Shown here piece after piece: positions 12,992-14,312 of a DNA stretch of 14,312 nt. The stretch spans positions 391,935-406,246 of the forward strand of contig CP070839.1 in assembly GCA_020341875.1 (NCBI GenBank), read 5' to 3'. This DNA is from Candidatus Zixiibacteriota bacterium. GTDB taxonomy: Bacteria; Zixibacteria; MSB-5A5; SM1-73. The notes beneath the pieces were generated by a model. The model searched no databases. It was not told where the DNA came from and saw only the letters and a list, made by a program, of their open reading frames with translations. Position 1 is the first letter of the stretch. Every line of letters starts with the position of its first letter. Both the position numbers and the translations under genes were made by a program.

Positions 12992-13042
12992 TCGGGCTTT
13001 TGACCCGAAGGCCCCCTTCCGCTAGTGCGGGAGGAGGCTTTT
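12992..13042 (+). terminator. Two-hairpin terminator-like repeat (copy D)
   Basis: TCGGG/CCCGA (12992-13008) is followed by AAGGCCCCCTTCC paired with GGGAGGAGGCTT, and then TTTTCTC. It is very similar to copy A, about 8 kb away. It is the likely functional terminator of paralogue 2, and it separates that gene from the promoter at 13086. Confidence 0.75.
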
Positions 13043-13085
13043 CTCGACTCTCACCTGGTTCCTGTCGTTGGGGGCCCTATCTCTC

Positions 13086-13114
13086 TTGCCAAAAGCAAGG
13101 AGTCTCCTTATATT
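13086..13114 (+). promoter_or_regulatory. Sigma70-type promoter for the 13152 gene
   Basis: TTGCCA (13086-13091), exactly 17 bases, then TATATT (13109-13114). The start near 13121 gives a leader of about 31 bases containing the AGGAGG ribosome-binding site. A CTTG..CAAG hairpin overlaps the -35. Confidence 0.65.
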
Positions 13115-13151
13115 ACGGACGTACTTCAACCGCTAACCCAAGGAGGCTTCC

Positions 13152-14312
13152 ATGTACCGCTTCACTATGGCAGCATGCCTGGCTGCCCTGGTCCTTCTGA
13201 CCGGTGCGAGTCTGGCAAACATCCCCAAGCTCATCAACTATCAGGGGATGTTGACCAATGACTCTGGTGACCCGCTCACCGGGATGTACGACATCACCTT
13301 CAAAATCTACAACGCCTCGTCAGCTGGGGACAAAAGATGGGAGGAAACCCAGACCGATGTTGCTGTCACCAATGGTCTGTTCAACGTGATCTTGGGAGGT
13401 GCGACTGTGGGCGGAATAGACTTGGATTTTTCAGAGGAGTACTGGCTGGACATTACCGTTGGGGCGGAGCACATGCCGGGGCGATTGAGATTCACCAGCG
13501 TGGGATATGCTTACCGAGCGCTGGTAGCAGATAGTGCTACTGTGGCCGTGTCCGCTCCCACCGGGGGTGGTTGGACAGATGACGGAACAGTGGTCAGATT
13601 GGCGTCGGGTACTGATTCGGTGGGCATCGGCACCGGCGATCCTGCCGAGAAGCTCCATGTCAACGGAGATATCAGGCTATCGAGCGGGGGAGATATTGCA
13701 TTTGTTGATGACAACACAAGGATTTACGAGACAGGAAATGACCTGGTTCTTACCGCCGATGACGACATTTTTTTGCACCCGGATGACGATATTTATATCG
13801 CTACTGACGGTGGCTCATCTTGGATTGTTTTTGATCCAGGAGGTCAGAGACTTGGCATTGGGACCACGGCACCTCTGACCACAACACATCTCCGGGGGTC
13901 GAGTCTCTCCCTCCCGTCAGAAGCTATTCATTACGACGAATTCATCCTTGAAGATGCGGATGCGATCTTGGGTCTATACAGCGGCACAGCAGGGCCTGCT
14001 GGATCGGCCATTACGTTTGGAGAAGTAACCGGCGGTGCATTGGCTAACAAGTGGGCCATTATCCGTGAAACTTCCGGAGGGGGCAAGGGACTTCGGGTAA
14101 CCTACGGGACAGGCAAGGACCAATTCGTGAACCCTACTGTGATGTATCTCGATAGTCTGGGCAATGTGGGTGTTGGGACTGACAGTCCCCATTCGACACT
14201 GCATGTCAATGGCTCACTGGCGATGAAGATCAAGAACGTGACTACAGAAGATTATTACGTTACAGACTCAGATTGTATTCTTGCTGTGGATGTCCCTGAT
14301 GACCCTGTCCAA
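13152..14312 (+). CDS. Secreted tail-fibre-like protein, INYQG N-terminal domain (partial, runs off the end)
   Basis: The frame is open from an ATG, preceded by a perfect AGGAGG with five bases of spacing, to the end of the window: 387 residues without a stop. A signal peptide spans about 1-22. The INYQG domain (about 26-122; LINYQGMLT, WEETQ, NGLFNVILG, VGYAYRA) is paralogous to that of the 5706-7163 gene. From 155 onward there are recurring tail-fibre phrases: VGIGTGDPAEKLHVNGDI (157-174), LGIGTTAP (234-241) and VGVGTDSPHSTLHVNGSLA (339-357). The last visible stretch, VTTEDYYVTDSDCILAVD, resembles the start of a fibre head domain. Proteins of this type form trimeric beta-helical rods, and some end in a self-cleaving S74 chaperone. 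Whether that domain follows cannot be seen. Confidence 0.87.
   Translation, partial: MYRFTMAACLAALVLLTGASLANIPKLINYQGMLTNDSGDPLTGMYDITFKIYNASSAGDKRWEETQTDVAVTNGLFNVILGGATVGGIDLDFSEEYWLDITVGAEHMPGRLRFTSVGYAYRALVADSATVAVSAPTGGGWTDDGTVVRLASGTDSVGIGTGDPAEKLHVNGDIRLSSGGDIAFVDDNTRIYETGNDLVLTADDDIFLHPDDDIYIATDGGSSWIVFDPGGQRLGIGTTAPLTTTHLRGSSLSLPSEAIHYDEFILEDADAILGLYSGTAGPAGSAITFGEVTGGALANKWAIIRETSGGGKGLRVTYGTGKDQFVNPTVMYLDSLGNVGVGTDSPHSTLHVNGSLAMKIKNVTTEDYYVTDSDCILAVDVPDDPVQ

Overview
The window reads as a chromosomal segment of an uncultivated, didermic bacterium of the FCB or Zixibacteria type. This is an inference. It rests on several secreted proteins ending in paired dockerin-like repeats of the form GDVNGDG..NVGDVV.LVNYLYR, on LVIVD-repeat proteins, and on tail-fibre-like proteins that begin with an INYQG domain. 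No marker gene is present, so the phylum is not proven.

Left part (1-1450). The tail of an unrecognised plus-strand gene is followed by a minus-strand locus that is the most unusual part of the window. An intact tRNA-Ser(GGA) with encoded CCA (674-765) sits between two small GIY-YIG nuclease genes (339-632 and 775-1029). Broken pieces of a second tRNA-Ser flank the whole block. A 5' half (acceptor, D and anticodon arms) lies at 1041-1141 and is interrupted by two GC-rich inserts. A 22-base copy of the 3' end lies at 314-335. A good sigma70-type promoter (1268-1296) lies just upstream of the 5' half and a hairpin followed by a T-rich stretch lies just after the 3' piece, as if the outer pieces were the original gene. 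The first GIY-YIG gene is bounded by inverted copies of a CCCTGAGC..GTCGAAGGG-type repeat. The layout fits a small nuclease-bearing element, or two of them, inserted into a tRNA gene with an intact tRNA copy supplied.

Middle part (1450-8425). Three minus-strand genes encode secreted proteins: a 910-residue protein with two C39-like peptidase domains, only the first with its cysteine, and a dockerin pair; a 197-residue dockerin-tailed protein; and a 485-residue tail-fibre-like protein. The 0.86-kb gap at 4183-5042 holds a promoter, a perfect 16-base palindrome, a degraded tRNA-Met and a plus-strand terminator with no obvious gene before it. The 1.26-kb gap at 7164-8425 separates the divergent gene sets. 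It carries a terminator, a near-consensus promoter and a remnant of a VCBS/FG-GAP repeat gene.

Right part (8426-14312). Two tandem paralogues, each with 14 LVIVD repeats of about 42 residues and a dockerin pair, are followed by a second INYQG tail-fibre-like gene that runs off the end. The paralogues share sequence past the stop codon through the terminator hairpin, so whole transcription units were duplicated. A two-hairpin terminator-like repeat recurs in clear form three times in the window, with a more degenerate fourth copy.

Together the large genes look like an extracellular or cell-surface set: four of the six share the dockerin-like tail and all six carry signal peptides.
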